64,000 nucleotides of DNA from positions 26,148,997-26,212,996 of the forward strand of contig NC_090953.1 of NCBI RefSeq assembly GCF_040807025.1, given 5' to 3'. The notes beneath the pieces were generated by a model. That model worked only from the letters and a program-made list of their open reading frames with translations, was not told the DNA's origin and did not search any database. Origin of the DNA: Struthio camelus. Its lineage: Eukaryota > Chordata > Aves > Struthioniformes > Struthionidae. Positions 1 through 11,830 of this stretch are shown one piece after another (the first letter of the stretch is position 1; every line of letters begins with the position of its first letter). The position numbers and the translations under genes were made by a program.

Positions 1-632
1 ATGTGACATAGAAGGCCAAGGCTGGACCTGCTCCGCTCCTCATGAACAAGGAAGGCTTGGCCGCAGACATGGAAAGCAACGGCAGGAATAAAGCCACGTT
101 GCCCAGGCATGCCACGATGGTCTTGGGAAAGGCAAAGCTTGACTTGTGTTGGGACTGGCAAGGGACACCAAGGGCAAAAAGGAGAGCGTTTACTGCTGCA
201 ACACTCTTGTTTGGGCAAAACAGGGTTTGTTTACCGCTGAGTGCAGCAAGGCCTTTGGCATGGTCCCTCATAGCATCCTTGGAGCTAGTCTGGTGAGTTG
301 TGGAGAGGAGACCTGGCCGCTGACTTGTGCGGCAAATGGGCTGGACTGTTGGGCTCAAAGGCTTGTGCTCAGCAGTACAAAGGCCAACTGGTGGCTGCTT
401 ACTAGTGGTGTCCCTGGGGGAGCGCTTTGGGTGCCAACAGGCTTTAATGTCTTAAGGGGTGACCTGGACAGCGGGACGGAGGGTACTTGCAGCACATTTG
501 TACAAGAGGCCAGACTGGAGCAAGGCAGCCGAGAGACCGGAGGGCAGGGCTGGTATTAGGAGAACCTCAAAAGGCAGGAGAAAGGGGCCAACAGGAACCG
601 CCTGCAGTTCCACGCAGGCAAAGGCAAGTCAC
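1..632 (+). repeat. Old, decayed CR1 LINE remnant
   Basis: Scattered pieces resemble CR1 ORF2. There is an endonuclease-end piece like LDLLLTNKE, a reverse-transcriptase piece like SKAFGMVSHSIL (compare SKAFDTVSH) and, near 580-610, a piece like NRLQFHAGKGK (compare NLLKFSKGK). The order is right but large internal parts are missing and the frames are broken. The same remnant type occurs at 31943-32434 and 44660-45151. It starts at or before the window edge. Confidence 0.7.
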
Positions 633-915
633 AAAATCACAGTATCACAGAACCGTTGAGGTTGGAAGGGACCTCTGGAGATCATCTAGTCCAACCCCCT
701 GCTCAAAGCAGGGCCAGACAGAGCAGCTTTCCCAGGACCATGTCCTGTCAGGTTTTGACTGCTTCCAAGAATGGAGACTGCACAGCCTCTGTGAACAGCC
801 CGTTCCACTGTTCAACCACGTTCACAACAAAACAGCTTTTCCTTCTGTTCAGATGGAATTCCCTATGTTTCAGTTTGTGCTCATTGCCTCTTGTCTTGTC
901 ACGGGGCACTACTGG
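630..915 (-). repeat. CR1 LINE 3' fragment, minus strand
   Basis: Reads as the reverse complement of a CR1 3' end. It has the terminal octamer-like repeats, then the conserved 3' UTR block (AGGTTGGAAGGGACCTCTGG at about 660-679), then the end of ORF2. It is more diverged than the CR1 that follows on the opposite strand, so it is probably an older insertion. Confidence 0.85.
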
Positions 916-935
916 AACCACTTGGTGGCACCACT

Positions 936-2411
936 TCTAGACCACTCTCCGTCATCTTGGAAAGGTCGTGGAGAACAGGAGAGGTGCCTGAGGACTGGAA
1001 GAAAGCCAATGTCACGCCAGTCTTCACAAAGGGCAAGAAGGAGGGGCCAGGGAACTACAGGCCTGTCAGCCTCACCTCGGTCCCTGGAAAGGGGATGGAA
1101 CAGCTCCTCCTGGAGGTCCTCACTAAGCATGTGGAGGACAAGAAGGTGATCAGGAGGAGTCAGCACGGGTTCACCAAAGGGAAATCATGCTTGACCAATG
1201 TGATAGCCTTCTCTGATGGCCTGACTGGCTGGGTAGATGAGGGGAGAGCAGTGGATGTTGTCTACCTGGACTTGAGCAAGGCTTTTGACACTGTCTCCCA
1301 TCGCAGCCTCACAGGGAAGCTCAGCAAGTGTGGGTTGGATGAGTGGACAGTGAGGTGGCTTGAGAACTGGCTGGATGGCAGAGCTCAGAGGGCTGTGGTC
1401 AGTGGCGCAGAGTCAAGTTGGAGGCCTGTGGCTAGTGGTGTCCCCCAGGGGTCAGTCCTGGGTCCAGTCTTGTTCAATGTATTCATCGATGACCTGGAGG
1501 AAGGGACAGAGTGCACCCGCAGCAAGTTTGCTGATGATCCAAAACTGGGAGGAGTGGCAGACACACCAGAAGGCTGTGCTGCCATTCCGAGGGACCTGGG
1601 CAGGCTGGAGAGGTGGGCGGAGCGGAACCTCCTGAAGTTCAGCAAAGGCAAGTGGAGGGTCCTGCACCTGGGGAGGAATAACCCCATGCAGCAGTACAGG
1701 CTGCGGGCTGACCTGCTGGAAAGCAGCTCTGCCGAGAAGGACCTGGGAGTGCTGGTGGACAACAAGTTAAACATGAGGCAGCAGTGTGCCCTTGTGGCCA
1801 AGAAGGCCAATGGGATCCTGGGCTGCATGAGGCAGAGTGTTGCCAGCAGGTGGAGGGAGGTGATCCTGCCCCTCTCCTCAGCCCTGGGGAGGCCTCACCT
1901 GGAGCACTGTGTCCAGTTCTGGGCTCCCCAGTACAAGAGAGACATGGCCCTACTGGAGAGAGTCCAGCGGGGGGCTACCAAGATGATGAGGGGACTGGAG
2001 CATCTCTCCTCTGAAGAAAGACTGCGAGAGCTGGGCCTGTTCAGCCTGGAGAAGAGAAGATTGAGAGGGGATCTCATCAACGTGTACAAGTATCTGCAGG
2101 GGGAGTGTCAAGAGGATGAGGCCAGCCTCTTCTCCGTGGTGCCCAGCAACAGGACAAGAGGCAACGGGCAGAAACTGAACCACAGGAAGTTCCATCTGAA
2201 CCTGAGAAAAAACTTCTTCACTGTGAGGGTGACAGAGCATTGGCACAGGTTGCCCAGAGAGGTGGTGGAGTCTCCTTCGCTGGAGATATTCAAAAGCTGT
2301 TGGGATTGAGTCCTGAGCAACGTGCTCTGGGTGATCCTGCTTGAGCAGGGAGGTTGGACTAGCTGATCTCTAGAGGTCCCTTCCAACCTCAACCATTCTG
2401 CGATTCTGTGA
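936..2411 (+). mobile_element. 5'-truncated young CR1 LINE with open reverse-transcriptase end
   Basis: Begins inside the ORF2 linker just before the reverse-transcriptase domain and runs to the CR1 3' terminus (ATTCTGCGATTCTGTG near 2394-2410). An open frame at 891-2309 contains motif A (YLDLSKAFD), motif B ([11 protein letters not shown]) and motif C (FADD). It is very close to the element at 5140-8460, with only scattered amino-acid differences, so both belong to one recent subfamily. The open frame ends at CWD, where the longer copy continues as [10 protein letters not shown], so this copy is changed at its 3' end. Typical CR1 5' truncation explains the missing endonuclease. Confidence 0.9.
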
Positions 2412-5139
2412 AAATTTAAGGGCAGAATAAACTATACCACATGACATTTTGCCTTTAGTCCATTCCCTCTTACAAATTATTTTCCCCCTTTACTTCTGAA
2501 TCTAAGGTAATACTTTGTGCTTGAATAAACTTGTGTTCTGTTGCAACATACATTACACTCCTGTCTGTGTTGACTTTATATATGCCCTAACTGCTTTGAC
2601 AAAAGGACTTTTACCTGATTGTCAGCACTGTTTAACAGTTGTCTGATTCATGCTGCTTTGAGGTTATTTAGGTATCCTCATGGGCAATAATGAGGACTCT
2701 TTTCTGCTTTGTTTTGTGTGTTATTCTTTTTCTTTTGAGTGTCGCTTTTTAGTACTGTTCTTAGCCTAATTAGCATGAAGATGCCCTGACACATCTTTCC
2801 AGGTGCCCAGAGATGCTCTTCTACCTAAAAATTCCCTCCCCTCATTGTTGTCTGGGTCAAGAATATCTTGGAGCCCATGACCAAAGGAGCTAGTCCAATA
2901 CGCTATTCCAATGTGGCTCCTCTTTGTATCTGCGGCATTTCAAACATTTCAATAATTTTTTAAGATTCTTAAAGAGTTCATAGGTAATAAAATGGGCTAT
3001 CTAACAATGTGGAAGCACTAGGAAGAGAAGAATCAGGGGATATCTTTTTGTTGTCTTCAGCTACTTACTGTGGGGGTGCAGAAAAGATGAAACCAGATGT
3101 TTCTTAGAGAAGCATTGTGTTAAGATATGCAAGGTGATAGGCACGAGTTGGAACATGTGAAATTCTAATTAGACACTAGGGAAATCTTTTTCTACCTGAC
3201 AGTAATCAAAACATTGGAAGAGTTTACAAAGAGAGTTTGTTTGAATATCCTTGGAGTTATTCAAAACTTCATTGGACAAGACCGTGAGCTATATATCAAA
3301 TGGTTCCTGCTTGAGTGAGGGATGCATCAGCTTCTATAGAGGTTTCTTCAAACCTATATTTTTCTGTGTGTTTATGAAACTGTGCTGAATGTGCTGGGTT
3401 TTCAAACCTGAGACTAATTTGGAGCTGATCTGCCTGGAACTTTATGCAGGATATGTAAGACTCCACCTTCTTAGAAATGATTCAAAATTTCCTGTGTGAT
3501 TTACACCACTACATCTGAACTACTCTAATTGTAACTGAATATGCTACTTCTGTAAATGGTTGTGGAAACTTTCCTATAGGAGACAAAATGAAGATTACGA
3601 AGCAAATTTGTGATGTTCCTTGACTAGAAAGGCCAGAAACTCCTCCTTACCTGTCGAATACAACACCCCCCCGCAACCCCAAACCCAAAACCCAGCAACA
3701 CCTAATAGATCAGAATGAATGGAACACAGACTTGGTTTGCTAAATTCTTATATTTTTAAAGAGATTTAAGAAATAATTTAGCCCAATGCTATTCAAGTGC
3801 AGCTGGGGTTGCAAGACTAACACCTTTATCACCTGTAGAAATTCCAGCCAAAATTATGTGCACTGAGATGGAGGTATTTGTGTTTTGTTTTTGTTTTTAT
3901 AATCTAGTCCCTGTGGGCTGCTTCATTTTTTGTCTTCTGTTTTTCAGGCAACTCACCTATGAATTCTATTTAGGGAATACTTGACTTCTTTGTTCTGCAG
4001 CTTGCCAGTGAATCACAGATCTCATCCCAGGAGACTGACCAAAGAAATAGGAAATTTACCTCCTCATGATGTTGTTGATATTTTGTACATTATTAACATC
4101 ATAAACAGCCTTTTTTTTTCCCCCTCTAGCTAGGTCATCAGAGATTTCCAGTAGAGTCTGAAAAAGCTTCCTCCTTGCATCTTAGCTGAATAGCTAAAAG
4201 TCCCTGAGAATTTACAGTCCTGCTTTTCATCACAGTCACAGTATTAATCTCTCAACTAGAAAAATGGCAGGTAGGTATGAAAGAAAATAGCAGGATAGAA
4301 ATTCTCAAGTCTTTTAACTCCACAAATTAAGTAGCTTTGTTCTCAGCTTTGCTTTCTGGCTATCTCAGTTACTCACTATCGGAGGACCCCACTACAATGA
4401 GAAAAATGATGATTGAAGGTGAGGTGACATTTGGGCAGAAAGACGATTTATTTTGTCATGTAATTGATACATTTGGAAAAATAGGCAAGCTTCAGCATGA
4501 AAAGACTTTTCTTTGCATTTGTATTTAAGAAACCGTCTTTCAAAAAAAAATGTTTGGGAGGGATACTTTCCTCTGACGTGCTGCTACTTTTCCAGATGTA
4601 TTAATCAGTTAATTGTAGACAAAATTAGTGAACATCTGTGAAACAGAAGGGAAGTATTGGAAAGGGAAGAACAAATGTGGTTGGAAGAAGGAGAAAATGA
4701 AAGTGAGTAGATCACCTGTGGCTCACTGGGAAAAACAAACAGAATCAGAGGGGACATACCTTAATGGAGTGATGTCTTTCCACCCATGGATTTCAATGAG
4801 GATCAATTGTGTTCTTAAAGGTGACAAGTAGTGTGTAATAAACGGAAGCATTTGTATTTAAAAGAAAATTATACCTCTAACCCTTCAAATGTAGGCAACA
4901 ATGATTGGTTGATGACTCCATAATATTATTAACTATAATGTTTCCAATAGAGCTTGTTCAAAGATTGGGTTAAAAGTATTTTCAGATATATATGATCAGT
5001 TTTTGATAGTGGGCACACATATGCCTAAATTACATTTTGGCTGCATGCTCAGTTTTTTATTAGGAAATTAGTTTTATTTTGTGTGTGTGTTTATTGTTTT
5101 TATAGTAAAAGAATAAACCAAAGAAGCATGAGAAAGTGA
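2412..5139. other. AT-rich intergenic DNA, no gene seen
   Basis: No coding, RNA or element signature is recognised. Only short low-complexity runs (C- and A-rich at about 3660-3700, T-rich at 3880-3900 and 4110-4125) stand out. Short open frames here have no recognisable motifs. Confidence 0.6.
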
Positions 5140-5158
5140 GTGACTGGGCCGGAAGTAA

Positions 5159-5452
5159 ATGACGATGACTTTGTCATCGGTTCCTCTGGTGGTGAAGGGT
5201 CTGGGAGCCCAGGTTGTTTTCTCCTCAATCTTGCCTGTGAGGGGAAAGGACAGGAGTAGGAGTAGACAAGTTTTCCAAGTTAACAGCTGGCTGCACCGCT
5301 GGTGTTGGCAACAGGGCTTTGGTTTCTATGACCATGGGACCCTGTTTGAAGATCAACAGCTGATGGGGAGCGATGGGATCCACCTTACCAAGCGGGGCAC
5401 GCGTGTCTTTGCCAGCAGATTGGCCAGCCTGGTACGGAGGGCTTTAAACTAG
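5159..5452 (+). CDS. CR1 ORF1 C-terminal part (esterase-like domain, truncated)
   Basis: 97 codons ending 5 bp before the ORF2 start. The last half carries a block around DGIHLTKRG, with the Asp-x-x-His pattern at the end of SGNH/GDSL-type esterase domains, which CR1 ORF1 proteins are known to carry. The first methionine here lies inside the truncated frame and is not the natural ORF1 start. The N-terminal part of ORF1 and the 5' UTR are missing, so this copy cannot make a normal ORF1 protein. The tight ORF1-stop to ORF2-start spacing suggests that ORF2 translation reinitiates after ORF1, which is an inference. Confidence 0.8.
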   Translation: MTMTLSSVPLVVKGLGAQVVFSSILPVRGKDRSRSRQVFQVNSWLHRWCWQQGFGFYDHGTLFEDQQLMGSDGIHLTKRGTRVFASRLASLVRRALN

Positions 5453-5457
5453 GCAAG

Positions 5458-8379
5458 ATGGGGGAAGGGGAGTGGTATAGTGGCAGGGGAGTCAGTAAAA
5501 CACTGCTCAAGTCAGGATGCCTCCAGCGGGTGCATACAACCAGGGGAGACAGCATGGGACATGGCTACGGAGGATCCTCTTGCACCTCTTCTGAGAAGCC
5601 TGCGTGCTTGACTGGCTCTCTGAAATGCCTGTATACCAATGCACGCGGCATGGGGAATCAGCAGGAAGAATTAGAGATCTGTGTGCGGTCGCAGGGCCAG
5701 GATCTCATTGCAGTGACAGAGACATGGTGGGATAGTTCACATGACTGGGATGCTGTCATGGATGGCTATGTGCTTTTTAGGAAAGACAGGCCAGGAAGGC
5801 GAGGTGGTGGAGTTGCTCTTTATGTGAGGGAGCAACCAGAATGTCTGGAGCTCTGCCTCGGGGTGGATGAAGAGCAAGTTGAGAGCCTATGGGTAAGGAT
5901 TAAAGGGCAGGGTAACATGGGTGACACTGTTGTGGGGGTCTACTACAGGCCACCTGACCAGGAGGAAGTCATCGATGAGGCCTTCTACAGACAGCTGGAA
6001 GTAGCCTCACGATCAGAGGCCCTGGTTCTCCCGGGAGACTTCAACCACCCTGACATCTGCTGGGAAGAGAGCACAGCTAGGCACAAACAGTCAAAGAGGT
6101 TCCTGCAAACCATTGATGATAATTTCTTGACTCAGGTGGTGGAGACGCCGACGAGGAGAGGTGCAATGCTAGACCTTGTGCTAATGAACAAAGAAGGTCT
6201 AGTTGGAGAGGTGAAGGTTGGGGGCAGCCTTGGCTGCAGTGACCATGAGATGGTGGAGTTGAGGATCCTACGAGGAGGGAGCAGGGCAATGAGTAGGATT
6301 GCAACCCTGGACTTGAGGAGAGCTGACTTTGGCCTCTTGAGGGACCTACTTAGGGGAATCTCATGGGACAGGGCCCTAGAAGGAAGAGGGGTCCAAGAAA
6401 CCTGGTTAATATTCAAGCGTCACCTCCTCCAGGCTCAAGAGCAGTGCATCCCTCTGAGTAGGAAGTCCAGCAAAGCGGGCAGGAGACCGGCATGGACGAG
6501 CAAGGAGCTCCAACAGAAGAAGGAAGTGTACAGAATGTGGCAAAGGGGACAGGCCACTTGGGAGGAATACAGGGACGTTGTCAGAGTATGCAGGGATGCG
6601 ACGAGGAGGGCTAAGGCCCAGTTGGAATTAAATCTGGCAAGGGATGTCAAGGACAACAAGAAGGCCTTCTTCAAATACATCAATAGCAAAAGGAAGACTA
6701 GGGACAAGGTGGGCCCGCTGCTGAATGGGGCGGGTGCCCTGGTGACAAAGGATACAGAGAAGGCAGAGCTGCTGAATGCCTTCTTTGCTGCAGTCTTTAC
6801 TGCTAAGGCCAGCCCTCAGGAATTCCAGACCCTGGGGACCGGAGAGAAAGTCTGGAGAAAGGAGATCTCTCCCTTGGTTGAGGAGGATCAGGTTAGAGAT
6901 CATTTGTCCAAACCTGACATCCACAAGTCCATGGGCCCCGACGGGATGCACCCACGAGTGCCGATGGAGCTGGTGGATGTTATTGCTAGGCCACTCTCCA
7001 CCATCTTGGAGAGGTCGTGGAGAACAGGAGAGGTGCCTGAGGACTGGAAGAAAGCCAATGTCACGCCAGTCTTCACAAAGGGCAAGAAGGAGGAGCCAGG
7101 GAACTACAGGCCTGTCAGCCTCACCTCGGTCCCTGGAAAGGGGATGGAACAGCTCCTCCTGGAGGTCCTCACTAAGCATGTGGAGGACAAGAAGGTGATC
7201 AGGAGAAGTCAGCACGGATTCACCAAAGGGAAATCATGCTTGACCAATGTGATAGCCTTCTCTGATGGCCTGACTGGCTGGGTAGATGAGGGGAGAGCAG
7301 TGGATGTTGTCTACCTGGACTTGAGCAAGGCTTTTGACACTGTCTCCCATCGCAGCCTCACAGGGAAGCTCAGCAAGTGTGGGTTGGATGAGTGGACAGT
7401 GAGGTGGCTTGAGAACTGGCTGGATGGCAGAGCTCAGAGGGTTGTGGTCAGTGGCGCAGAGTCTAGTTGGAGGCCTGTGGCTAGTGGTGTCCCCCAGGGG
7501 TCAGTCCTGGGTCCAGTCTTGTTCAATATATTCATCGATGACCTGGAGGAAGGGACAGAGTGCACCCTCAGCAAGTTTGCTGATGATCCAAAACTGGGGG
7601 GAGAGGCTAACACACCAGAAGACTGTGCTGCCATTCCGAGGGACCTGGGCAGGCTGGAGAGGTGGGCGGAGCGGAACCTCCTGAAGTTCAGCAAAGGCAA
7701 GTGGAGGGTCCTGCACCTGGGGAGGAATAACCCCATGCAGCAGTACAGGCTGGGGGTTGACCTGCTGGAAAGCAGCTCTGCCGAGAAGGACCTGGGAGTG
7801 CTGGTGGACAACAAGTTAAACATGAGGCAGCAGTGTGCCCTTGTGGCCAAGAAGGCCAATGGGATCCTGGGCTGCATGAGGCAGAGTGTTGCCAGCAGGT
7901 GGAGGGAGGTGATCCTGCCCCTCTCCTCAGCCCTGGGGAGGCCTCACCTGGAGCACTGTGTCCAGTTCTGGGCTCCCCAGTACAAGAGAGACATGGCCCT
8001 ACTGGAGAGAGTCCAGCGGGGGGCTACCAAGATGATTAGAGGGCTGGAGCACCTCTCCTCTGAAGAAAGACTGCGAGAGCTGGGCCTGTTCAGCCTGGAG
8101 AAGAGAAGATTGAGAGGGGATCTCATCAACGTGTACAAGTATCTGCAGGGGGAGTGTCAAGAGGATGAGGCCAGCCTCTTCTCCGTGGTGCCCAGCAACA
8201 GGACAAGAGGCAACGGGCAGAAACTGAACCACAGGAAGTTCCATCTGAACCTGAGAAAAAACTTCTTCACTGTGAGGGTGACAGAGCATTGGCACAGGTT
8301 GCCCAGAGAGGTAGTGGAGTCTCCTTCGCTGGAGATATTCAAAAGCCGGCTGGATGTGATCCTGGGCAATCTGCTCTAG
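5458..8379 (+). CDS. CR1 ORF2: endonuclease and reverse transcriptase
   Basis: A 973-aa protein that nicks target DNA and copies the element RNA at the nick. The apurinic-type endonuclease spans roughly residues 53-275, with Asn61 (TNARGMG), Glu88 (VTETWW), Asp194 and Asn196 (GDFNHPDI) and the SDH triad at 261-263. A basic linker follows. The reverse transcriptase spans about 495-760, with motif A Asp621 (YLDLSKAFD), motif B at about 677-686 ([10 protein letters not shown]) and motif C FADD at 707-710. The C-terminal region is CR1-typical and ends LDVILGNLL. All catalytic residues I can check are present and there is no stop or frameshift. The residue after FADD is Pro, where CR1 usually has Thr. 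The ATG at 5458 is used because it follows the ORF1 stop closely. Confidence 0.95.
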   Translation: MGEGEWYSGRGVSKTLLKSGCLQRVHTTRGDSMGHGYGGSSCTSSEKPACLTGSLKCLYTNARGMGNQQEELEICVRSQGQDLIAVTETWWDSSHDWDAVMDGYVLFRKDRPGRRGGGVALYVREQPECLELCLGVDEEQVESLWVRIKGQGNMGDTVVGVYYRPPDQEEVIDEAFYRQLEVASRSEALVLPGDFNHPDICWEESTARHKQSKRFLQTIDDNFLTQVVETPTRRGAMLDLVLMNKEGLVGEVKVGGSLGCSDHEMVELRILRGGSRAMSRIATLDLRRADFGLLRDLLRGISWDRALEGRGVQETWLIFKRHLLQAQEQCIPLSRKSSKAGRRPAWTSKELQQKKEVYRMWQRGQATWEEYRDVVRVCRDATRRAKAQLELNLARDVKDNKKAFFKYINSKRKTRDKVGPLLNGAGALVTKDTEKAELLNAFFAAVFTAKASPQEFQTLGTGEKVWRKEISPLVEEDQVRDHLSKPDIHKSMGPDGMHPRVPMELVDVIARPLSTILERSWRTGEVPEDWKKANVTPVFTKGKKEEPGNYRPVSLTSVPGKGMEQLLLEVLTKHVEDKKVIRRSQHGFTKGKSCLTNVIAFSDGLTGWVDEGRAVDVVYLDLSKAFDTVSHRSLTGKLSKCGLDEWTVRWLENWLDGRAQRVVVSGAESSWRPVASGVPQGSVLGPVLFNIFIDDLEEGTECTLSKFADDPKLGGEANTPEDCAAIPRDLGRLERWAERNLLKFSKGKWRVLHLGRNNPMQQYRLGVDLLESSSAEKDLGVLVDNKLNMRQQCALVAKKANGILGCMRQSVASRWREVILPLSSALGRPHLEHCVQFWAPQYKRDMALLERVQRGATKMIRGLEHLSSEERLRELGLFSLEKRRLRGDLINVYKYLQGECQEDEASLFSVVPSNRTRGNGQKLNHRKFHLNLRKNFFTVRVTEHWHRLPREVVESPSLEIFKSRLDVILGNLL

Positions 8380-8460
8380 AGGACCCTGCTTGAGCAGGGA
8401 GGTTGGACTAGCTGATCTCCAGAGGTCCCTTCCAACCTAAACGATTCTGTGATTCTGTGA

Positions 8461-9499
8461 CTTAAAAAAACCCCACTTCTTTTCAATAAAAATATATATT
8501 ATAATGGGAGAAGCAATGAAGACTATGGAATGTGTGTATATATGTTTTAACTTCATTACAAGAAATGTTTTGGAAGTAACTTTTTTCATTAGCTATATTC
8601 ATTGATATTGATCCTCACTCTATCGTCTCTGCATTGAATGAACAGAGAAAAAGACTCATCTTGCAGAATTAGCAGTCTACAATGTAAGCCTGAAATATGT
8701 GTCCACTTGCCCTAGGAGAATAATCTCAGAACTTTTTATTCTTATTCCATATAAATAAACTTACCTGAAACAGAAAAAAGAATGAGAGCATGTGCTCTGT
8801 TTGAGACAATCTGCTAAAGAATACTCTTTTTTAAATCGCAGCAATGTACAAAAGAAATATTGATGACTGTGTACACCACGAAGCACCTTGCAGGGGCTAT
8901 CATTGCTAAAAAAATTGCATACTGTGCGAGTTTTAAGGTAAACAAAGTATCAGGAAGAGATGGTAGCTACTAGAAATGTAGAAGTTGAAATTGACTTAAT
9001 GAAATGCAGGCAGAATAGAGGAAAGAGAGCATCAAGAGTGACTCACGTGAGTTAAAGCATTGTAGATGAGACTGAAGGTTGTAGTGGGAAGTTGCAGATG
9101 GACAGAACTGAAATACGAGCGTGGCTGGAGTGGAAGAAAAAGCAGTGTTTCATATCTTTCACGTTCTGCTGTATGCATAGAAGAAAGACTTTGTTTTAAT
9201 ATTTTCATATTTCATTTTTTAATATTTTCATATTTCATATTAATATTTCTCATATTTTTACTCTTTGTTCTTGTTACAAAGAGGAAGTAAGAAAAGACTA
9301 CATTTAAGCTGCTTTTGTTCATGTGCATTTCTTGTGTTTCTATTCAGCTTTTATGTTTTATTTCATGCATTGTGTTTTGCACATGTTTACACATTCATCT
9401 ATATTAAAAGAGCACAGAAACAAATGAATATTTTAATACCTTTTTTCCTCGCAGCTGTGCAACCTTGACATTTTGCCTTTGCTTGTCCTTGTTCCAGTA
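8461..9499. other. AT-rich intergenic DNA upstream of olfactory receptor pseudogene
   Basis: Nothing coding is recognised. T-rich low-complexity sequence lies at about 9200-9280. A pyrimidine tract ending in CAG (about 9483-9497) sits just before the receptor ATG and could be the acceptor of a 5' UTR intron, as many olfactory receptor genes have. Confidence 0.5.
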
Positions 9500-10410
9500 A
9501 TGCTGAACCAGACAGAGGTGAGGGAATTCATCCTTTTGGGCCTCACGGATCTCCAGGGGTTGCAGCACTTTTTCTTCATCGCCTTCCTGTTGCTCTACCT
9601 GACCAGTCTTCTGGGAAACAGTGCCATTGTGACCACAGTGATATTTGAGTCCTGGCTCCACGCACCGATGTACTTCTTCCTGGGAAACCTCTCCTGCCTG
9701 GACATCTTCTACTCTACGGTTACTGTTCCCAAGACGCTCGCTGGCTTTCTCTTTGGGCATCAGCCCATCTCTTTTGGTGGGTGCTTGGCCCAGCTCCACT
9801 TCTTCCACTTCCTGGGCAGTACTGAAGCTGTGCTCCTGGCCATCAGGCCTATGACCGCTATATGGCCATTTGCAGCCCCTTGCGCTACGCCCTGGTCATG
9901 AGCTCACCCACATGTCTGTTGCTGGCTGTGGCCACCTGGGCGACTGGTTTTTTTCATGCCACAATGCACTCAGTCATGACTTCTCAGCTGAGTTTCTGTG
10001 GCCACAGCCACATCCAGCACTTCTTCTGTGACATCAAACCACTTTTGAATTTGGCTTGCAGTAGCACCAGCCTCAACTTGGTCTTCCTCAATGTTGACAC
10101 CACATCCATTGCTCTAGCCCCTTCCACTCTCATAGCCCTCTCTTACCTCTATGTTATCGTCTTCCTCTTCCTGAAATTTGAGTCCAAAGGAGGAAGATGG
10201 AAGGCTTTCTCCACCTGTGCTTCCCACTTCAGTGTCGTGGCCCTGCTGTACATACCAGTTTTCTTCAATTACACACCTCCCTTCTCAGGAAGCTCCTCCA
10301 AAAGGGAAACGCAGGTGTCTCTCATGCATAGTGTTGCCACCCCAGCTCTGAACCCTCTAATCTACACTCTTAGGAACCAGGAAGTGAAATCTGTCCTGAA
10401 AAAGAGTTAG
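9500..10410 (+). pseudogene. Olfactory receptor pseudogene, OR12D-like
   Basis: Seven-transmembrane odorant receptor remnant. It starts MLNQTEVREFILLGLTD and shows PMYFFLGNLSCLDI, STVTVPKTL, LHFFHFLGSTEAVLL, FCDIKPLLNLACS, KAFSTCASH and the C-terminal NPLIYTLRNQEVK. The FLGSTE and CDIKPLL blocks recall mammalian OR12D. One reading-frame shift lies at about 9845-9857, just before the AYDRYMAIC block, and fits a single missing base. The rest (9862-10410) is open in the next frame. Both halves are otherwise well kept, so inactivation looks recent. The gene is intronless, as the family requires, and about 303 codons long, which is normal. Subfamily assignment is from remembered motifs. Confidence 0.88.
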
Positions 10411-11354
10411 GGAGAAAACTTTTCCCTGGAGGAAAATGACTAAAATAAGGACAAAACTCAGAACGCGGTTACTCCACCTCTGATATCGTCAGGGAAAAAG
10501 GACAAGAGGACACTATGTTGCAAGAGACTGAAAAATTACTGGTTATCTCATGTAGTTTTAAGCATTTGGAAGTTAATTGCACAGATCTAAATTAGGAGAG
10601 ACTTTCAAGGGCTTGATGTTTCTTCTGTCATTTCAGATGTCTTACGGTATCCCATCTGGTCTCCAGCTGCCAATACAGCCATGTATGTCTCTTGCAGGTC
10701 CTGAGTCACAGCTGATAGCCCCATGCAGTTGTTCCGGATAATCTAAGGTATTAAATGATGACTTGATAGCTATGGTTAGGCAGCTGAATGATTCTCCTGT
10801 TAGGTGCTGTGGTTCTTAACACAGACATTCACCACCTTCAGTCTTTACCTGGACTGCAGTTTCACACTGAAATCAAAGGAAAGTGTAAAACACTCTCAGA
10901 GACTAGATGTGCTGGCACAAGCTTTTGGTTTACTGAGGACAGAGCAAAGGGGTACTTTGAATTGTCAGCATAATGATCTAGATGCAGAGAATGGGGAATA
11001 AACTCCTGGCTACAGGTATGATTTTTGAAGATGATACCTTGACCCAGTTGGCCAAAACCTCTTGCATTTGCAGTCAACAGTTTTTAAAAAGATTGCATCC
11101 AGCTTGACAGTTCAGATTCACCTAAGGTAGGTGTGAGTAGGTCAGATGAACTGCCTATTTCTCTCTATTGACTAAAAGGGAAGCCTACACTTCAGGCATC
11201 CAAAGCTTAATCAGAAGAATCCTATCCAAGGATAAGCTTTTTTGTTAACTTTTTTCAAAATTAAGCATTTAATTTTCAAACCTCTATCCCATTTTTTGCA
11301 TTTTTCTTCCTTGTCTATGCTTAATCTCCAAGGCTGAGCTCCGCACTTCTCTGC
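10411..11354. other. Intergenic DNA between two receptor pseudogenes
   Basis: No gene, RNA or mobile element is recognised. Short open frames overlap one another and lack motifs. Confidence 0.5.
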
Positions 11355-11830
11355 ATGGAGGAGAACTCCACCCAGTTCCGTGGGCTCCCCTTGCTAGGAT
11401 TCCCAGCTATCACGGAGCTACAGATACTGTGCTTCACAGTATGGCTGTTGTCCTATGTTTTAGCCATTTTTGAGAACATGGTCATAATTGCCCTGAGCAG
11501 GACAAACTGTGAGGTCCACAAGCCTCTGTATTTTTTCCTCAGTCACTGAAGTCTGGTACATCTCAGCCACTGTCCCCAAACTCTTAGCAAAATTTCACTG
11601 TTGAGCACAGGGGAATTTCCCCTGTGGGATGCACGACCCCATCCTCTGCTTCCTGTTTTTGTCTGGCCTCTGTCCTCAGACATCATGGCCACATCAATAC
11701 TTCTGTGTTGTGATACCCTTTAACCATCAATTCATGCCTACCTGCCAGGTGGACTTCTGGTCCCTGTGAAATGCTCCCCTGAAAATTATTTTCGGTCCAT
11801 GTTCTTCTCAAGGCACTGACGCCTATGGAA
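11355..11830 (+). pseudogene. Decayed olfactory receptor pseudogene, OR6-like
   Basis: The first 64 codons read as a receptor N-terminus (MEENSTQFRGLPLLGFP, an N-glycosylation site at NST, then a first hydrophobic helix and HKPLYFFLSH). After a frame change, EVWYISATVPKLLAKF follows, typical of OR6-type receptors at the end of helix 2 and loop 1. Beyond about 11600 only faint receptor-like pieces remain, with stops. It sits 0.9 kb downstream of another receptor pseudogene on the same strand, suggesting the eroded edge of a receptor cluster. Confidence 0.7.

Larger units (their letters stand above)
5140..8460 (+). mobile_element. Long CR1 LINE, 5'-truncated, with intact ORF2
   Basis: The element starts within ORF1 and ends with the CR1 3' UTR block and two ATTCTGTG octamers at about 8444-8460. 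It carries the tail of ORF1 and a complete, uninterrupted ORF2. CR1 is the main LINE of birds and most copies are short and decayed. A 3.3-kb copy with an unbroken 973-codon ORF2 therefore points to recent activity. No target-site duplication is evident, which is usual for CR1. The exact 5' edge (about 5140) is a judgement from where CR1-like sequence begins. Confidence 0.93.

Noticed and set aside
7434-7877. 147-codon antisense frame and other antisense frames within CR1 copies
   Set aside because: They are the opposite strand of the reverse-transcriptase region and recur wherever CR1 occurs. Such frames are a known source of false avian gene models.
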